Shown: piece by piece, positions 53,613 through 63,981 of the stretch | How the letters are laid out: every line of letters starts with the position of its first letter | Position numbering within the stretch: position 1 is the first letter of the stretch | Source of the DNA: Pohlia nutans | Taxonomy: Eukaryota; Streptophyta; Bryopsida; Bryales; Mniaceae | Length of the DNA stretch: 64,000 nt | Direction of reading: 5' to 3' | NCBI GenBank assembly: GCA_022496805.1 | Contig: CM040087.1 | Coordinates: forward strand, 33,442,253 to 33,506,252 | Program-made: the position numbers and the translations under genes | The notes under the pieces: model-generated | What the model was told of the DNA's origin: nothing | The model's input: the letters and a program-made list of their open reading frames with translations, nothing else | Database searches by the model: none

Positions 53613-54420
53613 GATCCTCACTTACGTATGCCTCCCCACACAAATGAAACCTCAAACTCAAACACACAACTTTGTTTTTGTGATTTTTTTTTGCTTTGAT
53701 ATTGCACCTTTGTGCACCCAATGGGTTTAAAACAACCCCAAACACTAGATCAGCACTTTTGTGCTCCACACACGCCTCCCAACACTCAAATGTGAGAACC
53801 CTCACCCAAAAATGCAAAGAGGCTCACCAAAACCCCTCAAATCACTCAATGGAGCTCAAAACAACTCCAAATGCTTCAATACGACGCCTTAGTGTCCCCA
53901 AACACTCAATGCACGTCAATGACACCTTTGTGTCCTTCAAGAGCACTCACTCAATGCACATGAACTCACACAAGTCCCTCAAAACCCCAATCGCATTGAA
54001 ATTGCTCAAAACCGCACCTTTGTGCACAAACTAGCTCCAAATGAAAATTTGAGCACCCCAAGAGCATGAAACACATGCAACACCTCAAAGCAAGTGCCTA
54101 ATCACTAGGATCAGATGGTAGACCCTCCACAAGAGCCTTCACACCTCACAAATCACTTGCATTTACTCAAATGCTCACAATTGAACCAAACGAAGTTCCA
54201 CTCGCAACGAAGAGATAGAAGAAAGAAAAGAAGGAGATCAAGGGAAGAAATTGACCAAAGAGAGTGCTCCAACATGTAACTTCAGCCCATGCACACCTCC
54301 AAGAAACACCAACGCTTCAACAAGCTCCAAAACCTCCAACAATGCTCCAAAACCGCCCGTTGCGCACCGACCTCAAAATTCTTGCACAAATGCAATCTAA
54401 TACTCATGAAACACACATGA
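53613..54420 (-). other. Untranslated leader of copia2
   Basis: About 810 bp between PBS and gag. It shares the CACAAAGGTG-type repeats of the copia1 leader. Short frames on either strand are not credible genes. Confidence 0.5.
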
Positions 54421-54434
54421 GTGGGCCCATAACC
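54421..54434 (-). promoter_or_regulatory. Primer-binding site of copia2, anticodon-arm type
   Basis: GGTTATGGGCCCAC on the minus strand, directly inside the 5' LTR, identical to that of copia1. Confidence 0.8.
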
Positions 54435-54692
54435 TATTGAAGGTAGAGAAGATTGCACAAGGCACACACACAAACACAAGGAATGCGTAGAAAGAGATGA
54501 TCTTTACTCAAAGGCCTTCCACCTTAAGTAGTGTACACTAGGAGGTCACCATGGACAAACCATATGGGATAACTCATCACAAGGACACTCTAGAGATCAG
54601 CCCATGCCTAACCCCTCCTCCCACACACCATTATTTAGCACCCGTACGTCTTTGGCTTCTAGCAATACTACGTTGCATCAATTACCTCAATA
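54435..54692 (-). repeat. 5' LTR of copia2
   Basis: 258 bp, almost identical to the 3' LTR. Confidence 0.95.
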
Positions 54693-54697
54693 GTTTC

Positions 54698-55681
54698 ATG
54701 CTCGGTTGCAAGGTGTGATCCGAGTTAGTGGCTGAGAGGATAGGAGGGGGTACTCCAGTTCTCTCAGAACTCCTGGACGGGTAGTCCGGTTGAGGTGCCA
54801 GCACCTGGGTAGATCATGTGACAGATATGTCCGGAATAGCTAGAGTAACCGGGTTCTGTGTAGATCCAGTTAAGAGTCTGGGTATTGGAAAAACTCAGAG
54901 ATTTTTTGAAGGTGGGTTGTTTCGTGCTCGGTTACCAGGTATAATCCAAATTAATGGCTGAGTGAATAGGAGGGGGTACTCCGGTTCTCTCAGAACTCTT
55001 GGACGGGTAGTCCGGTTGAGGTGCCAGTACCTGGGTAGACCAGGTGATAAGGAGAGCCGGAAGGATCAGAGTAAAACGAACAAATTAGGAGTCCAACCAA
55101 TTCCAGATACCCCGGATAAGGGTCCATCCCGGTTATCAAGTCGTTGTAGTAATCTTTAGAAAGGGGGGGGAACCCGGGCTGCACTTAAGTGACCGGCTGT
55201 GGGTTTGGGATGAATCTGCAGCTAAAGTACAGTACGGGAATTACCCAGATTGAGGAGTTTTGTTAGGATAACCGGAAGGTAGTGAATTTCCCATCACTTG
55301 AATCAGTAGGGAGGGGTGTGTCTTTCAATCCAGCACCACTAATGTGAATGGAGAACCCTCTGAAGGAAAACAGAGGTTAAATATAAACCGGTTTGAGTTG
55401 TTTTGATAGACCGGACAGAGTACGGTTGGATAAATTCCCAACTCGGACGAAAACCGGATCTAGTTGTAACCGGGTCAGTCAGTGGGAGGAGACCCGGTTT
55501 GGTAGGAAAGAGGAATTCAGTTGGTGACAGAGAGGGAGAGATCACCAGTCCGGGACCATCTCCGGAAGCTTTCCACTTCACAGAATCCCTGCGGAACGAT
55601 AACCCGGAAATCACCTCTACGAGCGCTCTTAATACGAAAAAGTGCGTTCTAGGGGAATATCCGGTATCACGTGCTACGACA
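54698..55681 (+). other. R4 distal noncoding part
   Basis: It holds the second copy of a 226-bp duplication (TACTCCGGTTCTCTCAGAAC repeated), then the conserved R 5' noncoding block read in reverse, ending ATCACGTGCTACGACA. A minus-strand frame from R3 (56145 to 55339) runs into it and is chimeric, not a real protein. Confidence 0.6.
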
Positions 55682-55686
55682 GGTCC

Positions 55687-57182
55687 TGCATTCCGGGGAG
55701 CCCGCTCATAAGTCCGGATCTCCTCAGGGTACTCCTCTCCGTCCCGAACCGGTTTCGAGTCTCGAGCCCTCTTGGTTTTCACCTTGGCGTTCTTCTGACG
55801 TCCGCTTGACTCCGGTGCCCGTCCCCTCTTTCTCCGGCTATCCACCGGTGTCGTCTTCATGTGTCTCTTCCTCGGAGGAACCCTAACCCCGGTCACAATC
55901 GTGTCCTGGTCCTCTTCCTCCTCTTCTTCTTCTTCCGGAATCCTCAGACGCCTCTTCATCTGCCCTCGGGGTGGTGTCTCCTGGTCCGGTTCCTCCTCGG
56001 ACTCCGATTCGTTCGGAGTCGCCTGGAGTTTCTTGAGTTGGCCTCGGGTGCACGTCCTAAAGTGGCCCACCTTCATCGGTGTCTTCTGACCCGGTTCCTC
56101 CCCTTCTGCTCGGGTCTCCGAGGGCCCCGGTTGGCCTTCCTCCATATCCGGGTTGACCGCTGCTTCGTCCGCTCTTCTTTCTTCCTGCTCTTCCCGTTCT
56201 TCCTCGTCCGGGCCGTCCTCGTCCTCGCTCTCATCCGCATTCCCCTCCCGGGCCCTTCACGGCTCCCGGTTCATGATCCTCCGGCAGTTCTCCCATTGTT
56301 CTCTCTCCTTGGTCGTGAGACATCTGTGCTTGTCATACAAATGGAACAGAAAAGGGGTTAGAGGACACCCCTTCTTACTTCCGAGTTTGCGCGCTTCCCG
56401 GACCACCAACTCGTCCACGATAAGTCCCCATCCGGTCTTCCGGGTGTTGAAGTAGACCTCGTAAATGGCCTTCGTCAGCTTGATCGTGCAGGTGGTGGGT
56501 TTGTCCGGGCTCAAAATAGGTACCAGAAACCGCAGCAAGCGCCTCTCCCGGTTGTCTATGCAGTCTTGCACCCGGAATCCGTGTTTCTCTGAGACCGGTT
56601 GAGAAAACCTTTCCTTCACCCATCCGGAATCCTGCTTGGTCTTGTCGTATCCAAACGGACTATCGGGGAAGTTGTACGTCACGCGCCAGTGTTTCGAGGT
56701 CCACTCCTTCCATTGCCCCCGGATTTCGCTGCCCCGGAATTCCGCCGGTACAGATTTTCCACCTAACTCCTGCAACATAGCATCACTGTGGAGATCCCAT
56801 GGTAGGTACAGGAATTCTTCACAACCAATTTTGCGCAAATCCTTCCGCAGCTACTCCCTATGTCCCGTATGGGCCGGAGCAACCGGGCGCACCAACTTAT
56901 CCAGAACCGGCAGTCCGAGCCTCTAATCGTCCTTCCGTCCCATCGCTGTTGGCTCCAAAACTTCCTTCCCTCGATTGCGCGCGCTCCGCCTAAGCTCCCG
57001 GAATACTTGCTCCCCACCCGGTCACTCTCCCTGCTCTCTCACAGTATCCGGAAACACAAAAATCTGGTGCAGGGGTGGACTGGAAACACTATGCAAAAAT
57101 GAACAATGAACCGCCCTAATTAAAGCCGCCCATTTCAAGGCGCGAAACGTGGCCGGGTCCATCCCTGACCCGTCCATCCCCT
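55687..57182 (-). pseudogene. R3 ORF, N-terminal half, decayed
   Basis: Minus-strand blocks match R2 (FSHS at about 57100; LGYDKTKQD-like; SPDKPTTCTIKLTKAIYE; FLFHLYDKHRCL; acidic/basic linker), with several stops and frameshifts. The first ATG region is altered. R4 separates it from the C-terminal half at 46695-47774. Confidence 0.7.
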
Positions 57183-57403
57183 ACCCGGTTTCCAATCCGG
57201 GTCCCGTGCCCAACCCGGACACCTGACATCCAAAACCGGACCCTAGCAATAACTCTACAGCGCGCGCGAGTGCCTCCTCTACATAAATAACTAAATGTGC
57301 CATTATCGTCACTCCCACACTCATTTATGGAGATTTGGGCTACTCCTAGCTACTCTAATACCCTAACTCTCTACTTCTAGGTCGAACGAGGTTTGACAAA
57401 CGT

Positions 57404-59312
57404 AATTACAGGCCTAGCAAGCTAATCAAAATGGATTGTAGTTTTGAGAAATCCATTGAACCAAGCCACTTGATTCACTAGAAGAAATATGGGACTCTAT
57501 GTAGGACTTCAAGTATACAACTCATATTGAAGCGTATTAATACTCTTGTAGTCCTAGAATCTCACATTTCTTCTAGTGATTAGACTCACCATATATTGTT
57601 CTACAAAGGGAATTCCAGTGCAAAAATCATATTATAAGGGATCTTTTCCGCCATCAGTGAGTCATCATCCATTAGACAGTCATTCGTAGCCCAGCTCATA
57701 GTAGAATTAACCAGTTTCTCTTGAATATGTCTTGGCTATTCATAGTAAAATTTGAAAAAAACTATCTATTCCCGCTTTAAACGTCCCTAACTTTTGCAAA
57801 AATAACAATTTTTGAGCGTAATGTTTTTTCACTTGTAGATATTGAAACTGAGCAACTTTTTTAAAAAGAAATTTTGAAAAAACTTTTACCAATTTTCCTC
57901 TAAAGCCCTCGAAGTGATAGCATCTCAAATTGTCACAATTTTGAAAATTTGCTCGGAATAGAATCTTTAAGTTTTCTACCAAGTATGATTAGTTCTAACA
58001 TGAATAAGGTAACCACCACATAAAACCAATGTTTTTGACCTATCATACTTGATTTCAAGTCAAAATGACTAAATATGTAGTTTTTATGAGTTTTCGAAGA
58101 AAATTCTTATAAATTGATTATTAAATAATTCATAGCATTTTTCCAAAATTAACCATATGGATGTTGTCATATTGTTGTGTTCTACACATATTAAGAAATT
58201 GAATGTCATAAAAGTTGAATAAGATGAACATTATGACACATCTAGCATTTCAAGAAAACCCTTAGGCACTTAGGGGTTAATTTTTCATTTTTACAAAAGC
58301 ATCATCTATCAGACGGATGGAGCATTAATTAATGCAGACTGCTTGCAACTGATCCGAGGGAAAAGAAAAACTCTCTAAGTTAGTTTAGGAGAAACTTGAT
58401 GATTATAAGATTTCCTACATAATTGAGATTGAGAAACTTACTTTTTTATCATTCAAGGATCAACATGGATAAGTAGTGAGTCTCATAAGGTACCGGGTTC
58501 TATTTCCGACTAGGTTCTATTTCCGACCCCTACTGGTTGGGGGATGGGTGTCAGAAACTAGCCAACATGGTTTTTGATAGTGTCCAAGAGTGTTCTAATT
58601 TCGTCCATGCTTGGAAAAATCAAGAGCTTCTGATTGGTGTAGAAGCACTCTATTTTCAGAATCCAACCTCTCATGAAAACCATGACTCTATGTGCGGTTA
58701 ATGGTCACTCTAAACTTTCAAACTTAAAAAATCATAGAAAATTGTAGAAATGCTCAAAAAATGTTTTTTTTTGGGAATGCCTTTGCAATAGCTTTGCAGA
58801 GCATCCAAAAATTATAAAAAAATTCTTTCACAAGTCTAAGTATGCAAATCTGAAATTCAGTCGGGAATTGGTCCCACTACCTTACTCATGTCCAGAGCGT
58901 GGGAAACAAACTTTTCCATGAATGCAAATGAAGTGTCCAAGTGTCCAACCTGATGACCTGTTACACGGAGTTCGATACATTTATTTAACTCATTAATGCG
59001 TTTCTATTTCTAGCACGAGTTAGACATTGAGCCCGTCAACATATTCATGCCCTTTTCAACTCCCTACTCGCAAATTACAGTAAAAAGATACAATTGTTGT
59101 ATAACTCTGTAGTACAATGTATTACAATGTTTCACACATATTTAGATCTAAATATGTAGTGAAGGCCAGTTGGACGCGGGGTGCACCCCGGTTTCATCCT
59201 TTGCCCCGATTTACTTCACGCTACAATAAAACCACAAAACAGTACATGGTAGTGATTCATTTTGAAACACCGTCATGCATGCCAATGTCACTTCAAGAAT
59301 AAGGTTGAGTGA
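57404..59312. other. AT-rich spacer
   Basis: No credible ORF, RNA gene or element end is seen. A short duplication GGTTCTATTTCCGAC occurs near 58497 and 58514. The TTAGGGGTTAA phrase near 58270 also recurs near 3470 and 62850 and may be an old dispersed repeat. Confidence 0.4.
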
Positions 59313-59432
59313 AGTCCCATAAAGTTTGTGACATTCACAATCATAGTGAGGGTATAATTATAGCATTGTGGGTATGAAAGGAGAATTACACCTTTATTGA
59401 CCTTTTGGCTAAAATCAAGTGTAAATATAATT
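59313..59432 (+). pseudogene. U2 snRNA-like 5' fragment with promoter-like boxes
   Basis: 59388-59428 resembles the first about 40 nt of U2 snRNA (CCTTTTGGCTAA(A)ATCAAGTGT core) with a few differences. The rest of U2, including the Sm site, does not follow. Upstream, GTCCCATAAAG (59314-59324) resembles the plant snRNA upstream element (consensus RTCCCACATCG), and TATAAT at 59353 sits 35 nt before the start. It is most likely a truncated or 3'-diverged U2 copy. Confidence 0.5.
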
Positions 59433-59651
59433 TGCAACCTTTGTATTCAAGGTTCACCTAATTTGCATTAGATTGTCCTTATAAAGTACAAACTTCTTCT
59501 TCAAGGTATTTTATTACTTGTGGTATATCACTTGTCAATCTTTCAGCGGGTTGTGGATTTGTGTGCTGAGATGTGTGTTTTGCCTGGATCTCGAGGAGAT
59601 ATACCCATTCAGAAATTTTCTCTCCTTTTGTGCAACAAGTGTCATATTTGA

Positions 59652-59770
59652 ATCAGATGTCTAATGATCATTTGACTTTATTGATTAACCCGTAAACATC
59701 TCATTTTTTAATCAAATGTCTAATGATCATTTGACTTTATTGATTAACCCGTAAACATCTCATTTGTAGG
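59652..59770. repeat. 59-bp direct duplication
   Basis: GTCTAATGATCATTTGACTT and the following 35 bp occur at 59659 and again at 59718, almost identical. Confidence 0.85.
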
Positions 59771-59810
59771 ATGTCATGTCATTGTAAATTAGACAGCATT
59801 GTTGCCTTTG

Positions 59811-59860
59811 TAATCATTGGAAGCTCATGTTCATGTAATCATTGGAAGCTCATGTTCATG
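59811..59860. repeat. 24-bp direct duplication
   Basis: TGTAATCATTGGAAGCTCAT occurs twice in tandem. Confidence 0.8.
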
Positions 59861-60347
59861 AAATAGAGTACAATAAAGTTAAGAGTTTCCTATATATCCA
59901 TTCAAAATACGGAATATGTGTTTACATCCCTTCACAACACCTAAACCCTGCACAACTACATTGCATTCTTATGCAATGCCCAATCACATGTCCATACAAC
60001 AGCAGATAATCAACATGTGTAGCACAATATTCTCTAGAATGTGATATCAGAGTGCTAAGAATGAGTTGAGAATGTACATATACTCTAGCCCTGTGTGCAC
60101 CAAACTATTGCAGCAGCCTACGTCTAATGAGCCAGGGTAACAAGAAAAGTTCATGGGATAAGCTTGAACTACATCACATCCAACATCTTCACGTAATCAC
60201 AAGACCAGCTCAACATGTCGACTCTACCAAACTTCAAGGTGACCTAAGAAAAGAAGTTATCATTACAAAAACTATCAGAACCCTAAACAGAAATCGAATT
60301 TGTTCCTTTTGACCGATAAATTCTGCACAATGAGAACATTCAAGAGA
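59861..60347. other. Spacer downstream of the TIM14 locus
   Basis: No gene seen. The phrase TTATCATTAC...AACCCTAAA (about 60257-60287) is a degenerate member of a local duplication also at about 60604-60632 and 61185-61203. Confidence 0.35.
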
Positions 60348-60563
60348 TCACACCTGATTGCAGGAGTCAAACAGTCGATGACAATACTGCTGAAGTTCGA
60401 GTTCTTCTTCTGCAGCCTTGAGCTTCCATACATTATCAATGCATGATCCCAATGATATGTTACAATCTGATGAGCTCAAACATCTTCCAGAAAGGGGCGT
60501 GTTCATCAAACTTCTACCCCTCGAATGATATGACATTCGATTCTCGCTAATCAAACTCATCAC
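60348..60563 (-). CDS. Possible small exon, unrecognised
   Basis: A 71-codon frame from ATG 60563 encodes a Ser-rich N-terminus then a helical, acidic segment (KLKAAEEELELQQYCHRLF). It ends at a donor-like CAATCAG|GTGTGA (about 60357). The central part is partly duplicated at 60656-60727 (CCTTGAGCTTCCAT, TGATGAGCT). It could be a coiled-coil exon of a minus-strand gene. No domain recognised. Confidence 0.3.
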   Translation of the reverse strand: MMSLISENRMSYHSRGRSLMNTPLSGRCLSSSDCNISLGSCIDNVWKLKAAEEELELQQYCHRLFDSCNQV

Positions 60564-60807
60564 TCAAGAGGAAGACACGCCATCCAACCCCAAGATGGCT
60601 TAAGTATCATCACGAATACTATCAAAACCCTAAAAAATTGGATTTTACTGTAAGTGCCTTGAGCTTCCATATCTTTTCAATGCATGTTACTTGCAAAGCA
60701 ATGATATGCTACAAACTGATGAGCTTCGTCTAAAACGCCCAATATGGCCATCTGTATCACTGAACTTTGCAACGGTGGCATTATCTCATTTTACCTCAGT
60801 TTTCTGA

Positions 60808-61031
60808 TTGCAATACAAATCATTTTAAAGCTCTTGTTTTATAATACAAGATCAACAGTGTCATCAATACTTTCATTTTAAAGCTCTTGTTCTATAATAC
60901 AAGATCAACAGTGTCAATCAATACAAATCATTTTAAAGCTCTTGTTCTATAATACAAGATCAACAGTGTCGATCAATACAAATCATTTTAAAGCTCTTGT
61001 TCTATAATACAAGATCAACAGTGTCGATCGT
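60808..61031. repeat. Tandem repeat, 53-55 bp x 4
   Basis: CATTTTAAAGCTCTTGTT starts at 60821, 60874, 60929 and 60984. Each unit also has ATAATACAAGATCAACAGTG. Copies are nearly identical. The array lies 200 bp past the TIM14 stop codon. Confidence 0.9.
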
Positions 61032-61231
61032 GAGAAACTGAAGTCATTTTCACACAGACAGATGCGGGATCCAATCTTCAGATGAGGAGCGTATTCACAA
61101 CCCGTGTATATAACTAAACTTAATCCAAAGTTCTACACTCGAATTCCATCTATTGATATGACGTTCGATTCTCAAGAGGTTATTATCATCACGAAACCCT
61201 AAAAAAAATTCGAAGAGGATGGATATTTACC

Positions 61232-61591
61232 CTAGAAGGCGGAGCCACTGCCGCGTTTCTGGCCGAGAAGATTGTCCTTCGCTTCGTTGATCTTCGACGC
61301 AATGAAATCGCTGCCGCCGGCATCCGGATGATTGGCCTGCATGACGCGCCGGTGCGCCTCCTTGATCTTGTCCTGCGCCGCACTCTCCCGCACTCCCAGA
61401 ATCAGCGCGGCTTCGCGCCGTGTCATCACAGGCTGAAACCCGCCCTCGTAGAACTTGCGCAACCGCGCCGTCGCGGGGCGCGCCTTGTACGCCTGCCAGG
61501 CCTCGATGCTGTACTTCCCTGCCATCGCCGCCACGGCCACGGACAGCCCGGCTATCAACGGCGTCCCCATTGATGCAATGCAAACCTGCAA
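61232..61591 (-). CDS. TIM14: Mitochondrial import motor subunit TIM14/PAM18 (J-protein)
   Basis: This is a small inner-membrane J-protein that stimulates mtHsp70 at the TIM23 channel to drive protein import into the matrix. Frame 61591-61232, 119 codons; homologues start at the second ATG (61570, MGTPLIAG), giving a 112-residue protein, the usual plant length. N-terminal hydrophobic segment (LIAGLSVAVAAMAG) anchors it. The conserved KARPATARLRKFYEGGFQP linker follows. The J domain MTRREAALILGVRES...HRRVMQANHPDAGG contains the essential HPD. The end GSAF is typical of plant TIM14. Single exon; an intron in the 5' UTR is possible because TGCAG precedes the first codons. GC-rich relative to its surroundings. 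Host gene, looks intact. Confidence 0.95.
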   Translation of the reverse strand: MQVCIASMGTPLIAGLSVAVAAMAGKYSIEAWQAYKARPATARLRKFYEGGFQPVMTRREAALILGVRESAAQDKIKEAHRRVMQANHPDAGGSDFIASKINEAKDNLLGQKRGSGSAF

Positions 61592-61841
61592 ACCCTCGAA
61601 GAACTAGGGTTTTGAATTCCTCCCGGCACACGCCACGGAATTGGACCCTGCAAATTCGTGCAACTGCGGGAACTTCGAATGTGGAAATTGAGTTCGCTCG
61701 ATTGCCCCGAAAGCAACTGCGAAATCGATAACTGAAGGAAAGGAATGTCGCACCGACAGGAGAAGCTCTTGGTAGGAGACTCTACGAAAACGTAAAAGTA
61801 GGAATAAAAAAGTAAACGTAACGTCAAAGCGCTATAGTAAG

Positions 61842-62168
61842 TTCTTCAAAGTTACTAAAAAGAGATACCTAGAATTTTGTTTTAATATAGTCTTATTTGG
61901 TCTCTCCAAATAGTTAAAAGGTATCAAAGAGCTTGGTGGTTTACAATTATTAGGTGTGTAAGAGCTTGGTGGTCTTCAAAGTCATATGAAACTTTTTTGA
62001 GCTCCTCTTTTGGTACCCAAAAACGTTTCACATGACTTTGAAGAGCACCAAGTTCTTACACACCTAAGAATTGTAAACCACCAAGCTCTTCTATACCTTT
62101 TAACTATTTGGAGTAACCAATTAAAATTAAACAACAGCAAAATTCTAGGTATCTTCTTCAAACTTTGA
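61842..62168. repeat. Long inverted repeat (hairpin) upstream of TIM14
   Basis: Arms at about 61842-62005 and 62018-62168. The central 90 bp pair almost perfectly (GAGCTTGGTGGTTTACAATT; TCTTCAAAGTCATATGAAAC, each with its inverse). The outer parts (GATACCTAGAATTTTG; CTCCAAATAGTTAAAAGGTA) pair less well. Transcription in either direction would give a hairpin of about 150 bp. No target duplication is clear; it may be a MITE or a small-RNA source. Confidence 0.8.
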
Positions 62169-62169
62169 G

Positions 62170-62390
62170 GGACTTTGCGGATAACTCGAAGAACCCCTAA
62201 ATCATGGAGGGGTATTGGACAAAACCTAAATGTGTTATAATATGTGACCTCTTTATCTTTGATGAATTTTGGTCCAATGGAGAAAATGAACATTATGATT
62301 ATTTAAGATTATTATTTTTGGTCAAATTTCCAAAAATAATTTTAGATATTCACCTAATGAATTTAGAAGCATTTAACTTCAAAAATTAAT
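62170..62390. repeat. Dispersed repeat, copy 2 (related to 2885-3095)
   Basis: CCTAAATCATGGAGGGG, CCTAAATGTGTTATA, TTTGGTCCAA and AATGAATTTAGA align in order with 2885-3095. As there, it directly follows a long inverted repeat. Confidence 0.55.
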
Positions 62391-63629
62391 CAGCAATTTT
62401 TTTAAATTATGTAGATAGTCATGTTACTTACTTGTATGCCAATTTTAAAAAAAACATTTGAAGTGTTTAACAATCCCATAAAAATCTTGCAGTAAGAGGA
62501 TGTCTAAAAAAAGACAACTTCACTTGCAATTTTTATATTATCATTTAACCCCTAAACGTACCTATCCTTTGAACACGAGGAGATGCTAACATGGCTCAAA
62601 TGTATATGAGATGTACATGAGAGGAACATTGCATGCATGAAACCTACTCAACGAAATTGACATACTTGCATTTGGAGGCGTGTTCAATATTACTAATATT
62701 TCCCCATTACAAGAGATTTACTCTAATTTTTAGAGAATTGAATAGGCTTGCAAAGGTGACTTGGATGAAAGTCATCTAAAATTGTATGTGAAAGTTATAA
62801 GGCTTTGATTCCGTTTGTGATCCAGTTTTTGGAGGTTGGGACGTTTAGGGGTTAAAAACTAAAATTTTGAAAGAATTATAATCTTCTTTTTCTTTTTCCA
62901 TCCATAAACTATTATACCAAAATAGTATAGGAATGTGTAGAAAGTAATTTAGCCCATTTATCTCATTGATCTCAAGATATTAGTGGACAACATGAAGCAA
63001 ATAGGTTTTGTTGATCAACAATTCCACCCCTTTATTATCATTGTGCCTAAATTGCTCCCCAGCGCAACTGCATATGTATTTATACATGTTCATTTTACAA
63101 AGCTTGTACAAGTTTGCACATTTGGTATAAAAAAAATTTAATGCACTAAACTCTTAAATGCTTAAAGCTTTTAAACTTTTGTGTTAAATACTTAAAAGAT
63201 TAAAAGTAAAAATACTTTCACACCAAAAGTGGTCAAAGATTGCTCTAGTATTTTAGTAGGGTGCAAAAACAAAAATCTACTACTAGGTAGAAGCAAGCTA
63301 ATGATCAAATCACTAGCAGCACCAAACCACGTATAACACACAATTCGCTATTTACGCACTTGGCTATATAATCATGCACTTCGTCCCCGAGCGCATGATT
63401 TTATTTGTCTAACTTTTATTTTTAAAAAACCAACGATTATTGTCTTTCTTCAATCCCTTACATTGTAAAAAAATAATTATTTTAATAAATTTTTATTCTC
63501 ATCTTTATCTTTTCTTTTTTATCTTGATTTCTTTCTCGTCTTCTTTCTTGTCTTCTTTCTTGTCATCTTTTTGTCTTTCTTCTTGTCTTCCTTTTTGTCT
63601 TCGTTGTCTTTTTTTTCTTCTACTTTTTC
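62391..63629. other. AT-rich spacer
   Basis: No credible gene or element end. A pyrimidine-rich TCTTTCTTGTCTTC-type stretch lies near 63530-63625. Confidence 0.4.
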
Positions 63630-63781
63630 TTCAGTTGTGGCTGCTGAACCCTAAACAATGGGAGCAAACCAAAAAAAAAAAAAAAAAAAAAAAGTTTTTT
63701 TTTTTTTTTTTTTTTTTTTCTTTTTTTTTTCGTTTTTCGGGTTGGCCGTGGGGTGCTGCTGAACCCTGAATGGCAGCCGCC

Positions 63782-63813
<32 letters not shown>

Positions 63814-63955
63814 TTTTTTTTTTTGGCCCTTTTTCTTGGCCGTGGGGTGCTGCTGAACCCTGAATGGCAGCTGCCACAAAATAAAAATAAAAATAAAATA
63901 AATAAAATAAAATAAATTGACTTTTTTGACTTTTTCTTTAAATTACTATTTTTAG
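63630..63955. repeat. Three-copy repeat separated by poly-A/poly-T tracts
   Basis: A unit like GGTGCTGCTGAACCCTGAAT followed by GGCAGC occurs near 63637 (diverged), 63750 and 63846. Long A and T runs (63670-63729, 63781-63823) separate the units, so a transcript could fold back. Lys- and Phe-rich ORFs here are artefacts of the runs. Confidence 0.7.
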
Positions 63956-63961
63956 TCGCTG

Positions 63962-63981
63962 GGGTGCGCGGCCGCGCACCC
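63962..63981. repeat. Perfect 20-bp GC palindrome
   Basis: GGGTGCGCGGCCGCGCACCC is fully self-complementary and contains GCGGCCGC. It stands in AT-rich surroundings at the window edge. Confidence 0.8.

Larger units (their letters stand above)
49234..54692 (-). mobile_element. Intact, young Ty1/Copia retrotransposon (copia2), 5459 bp
   Basis: Two 258-bp LTRs (49234-49491, 54435-54692) differ at one site that I can find (49339-49340 region, CACAAGG versus CACTAGG). Target duplication GTTTC lies at 49229-49233 and 54693-54697. Ends read TATTGAAGGT...ACCTCAATA on the + strand. PBS, leader, single gag-pol ORF and purine tract are all present. It is the innermost, latest layer of the nest and probably competent. 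Confidence 0.97.
47775..55681 (+). mobile_element. R element, copy R4, inverted, interrupted by copia2
   Basis: It reads TGTCAAACCTCG at 47775 and ends CACGTGCTACGACA at 55681, the reverse orientation of R3. GGTCC flanks both sides (47770-47774, 55682-55686). Without copia2 it is about 2.44 kb, shorter than R1-R3. The outer parts match the other copies, but the centre is divergent and most of the R ORF is deleted. A 226-bp tandem duplication (GTTTC(A/G)TGCTCGGTT at 54693 and 54919) lies near its 3' side. Confidence 0.9.
45483..57398 (-). mobile_element. R element, copy R3, interrupted by R4
   Basis: TGTCGTAGCACG at 45483 and GAGGTTTGACA ending at 57398 are flanked by AACGT (45478-45482, 57399-57403). 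Removing R4 and one GGTCC leaves about 4004 bp, the same size as R1 and R2. It is the outermost layer of a three-level nest (R3, then R4, then copia2). Confidence 0.9.

Noticed and set aside
55339..56145. 268-codon minus-strand ORF
   Set aside because: It crosses the R3/R4 junction and fuses part of the R3 protein to R4 noncoding sequence read in reverse.
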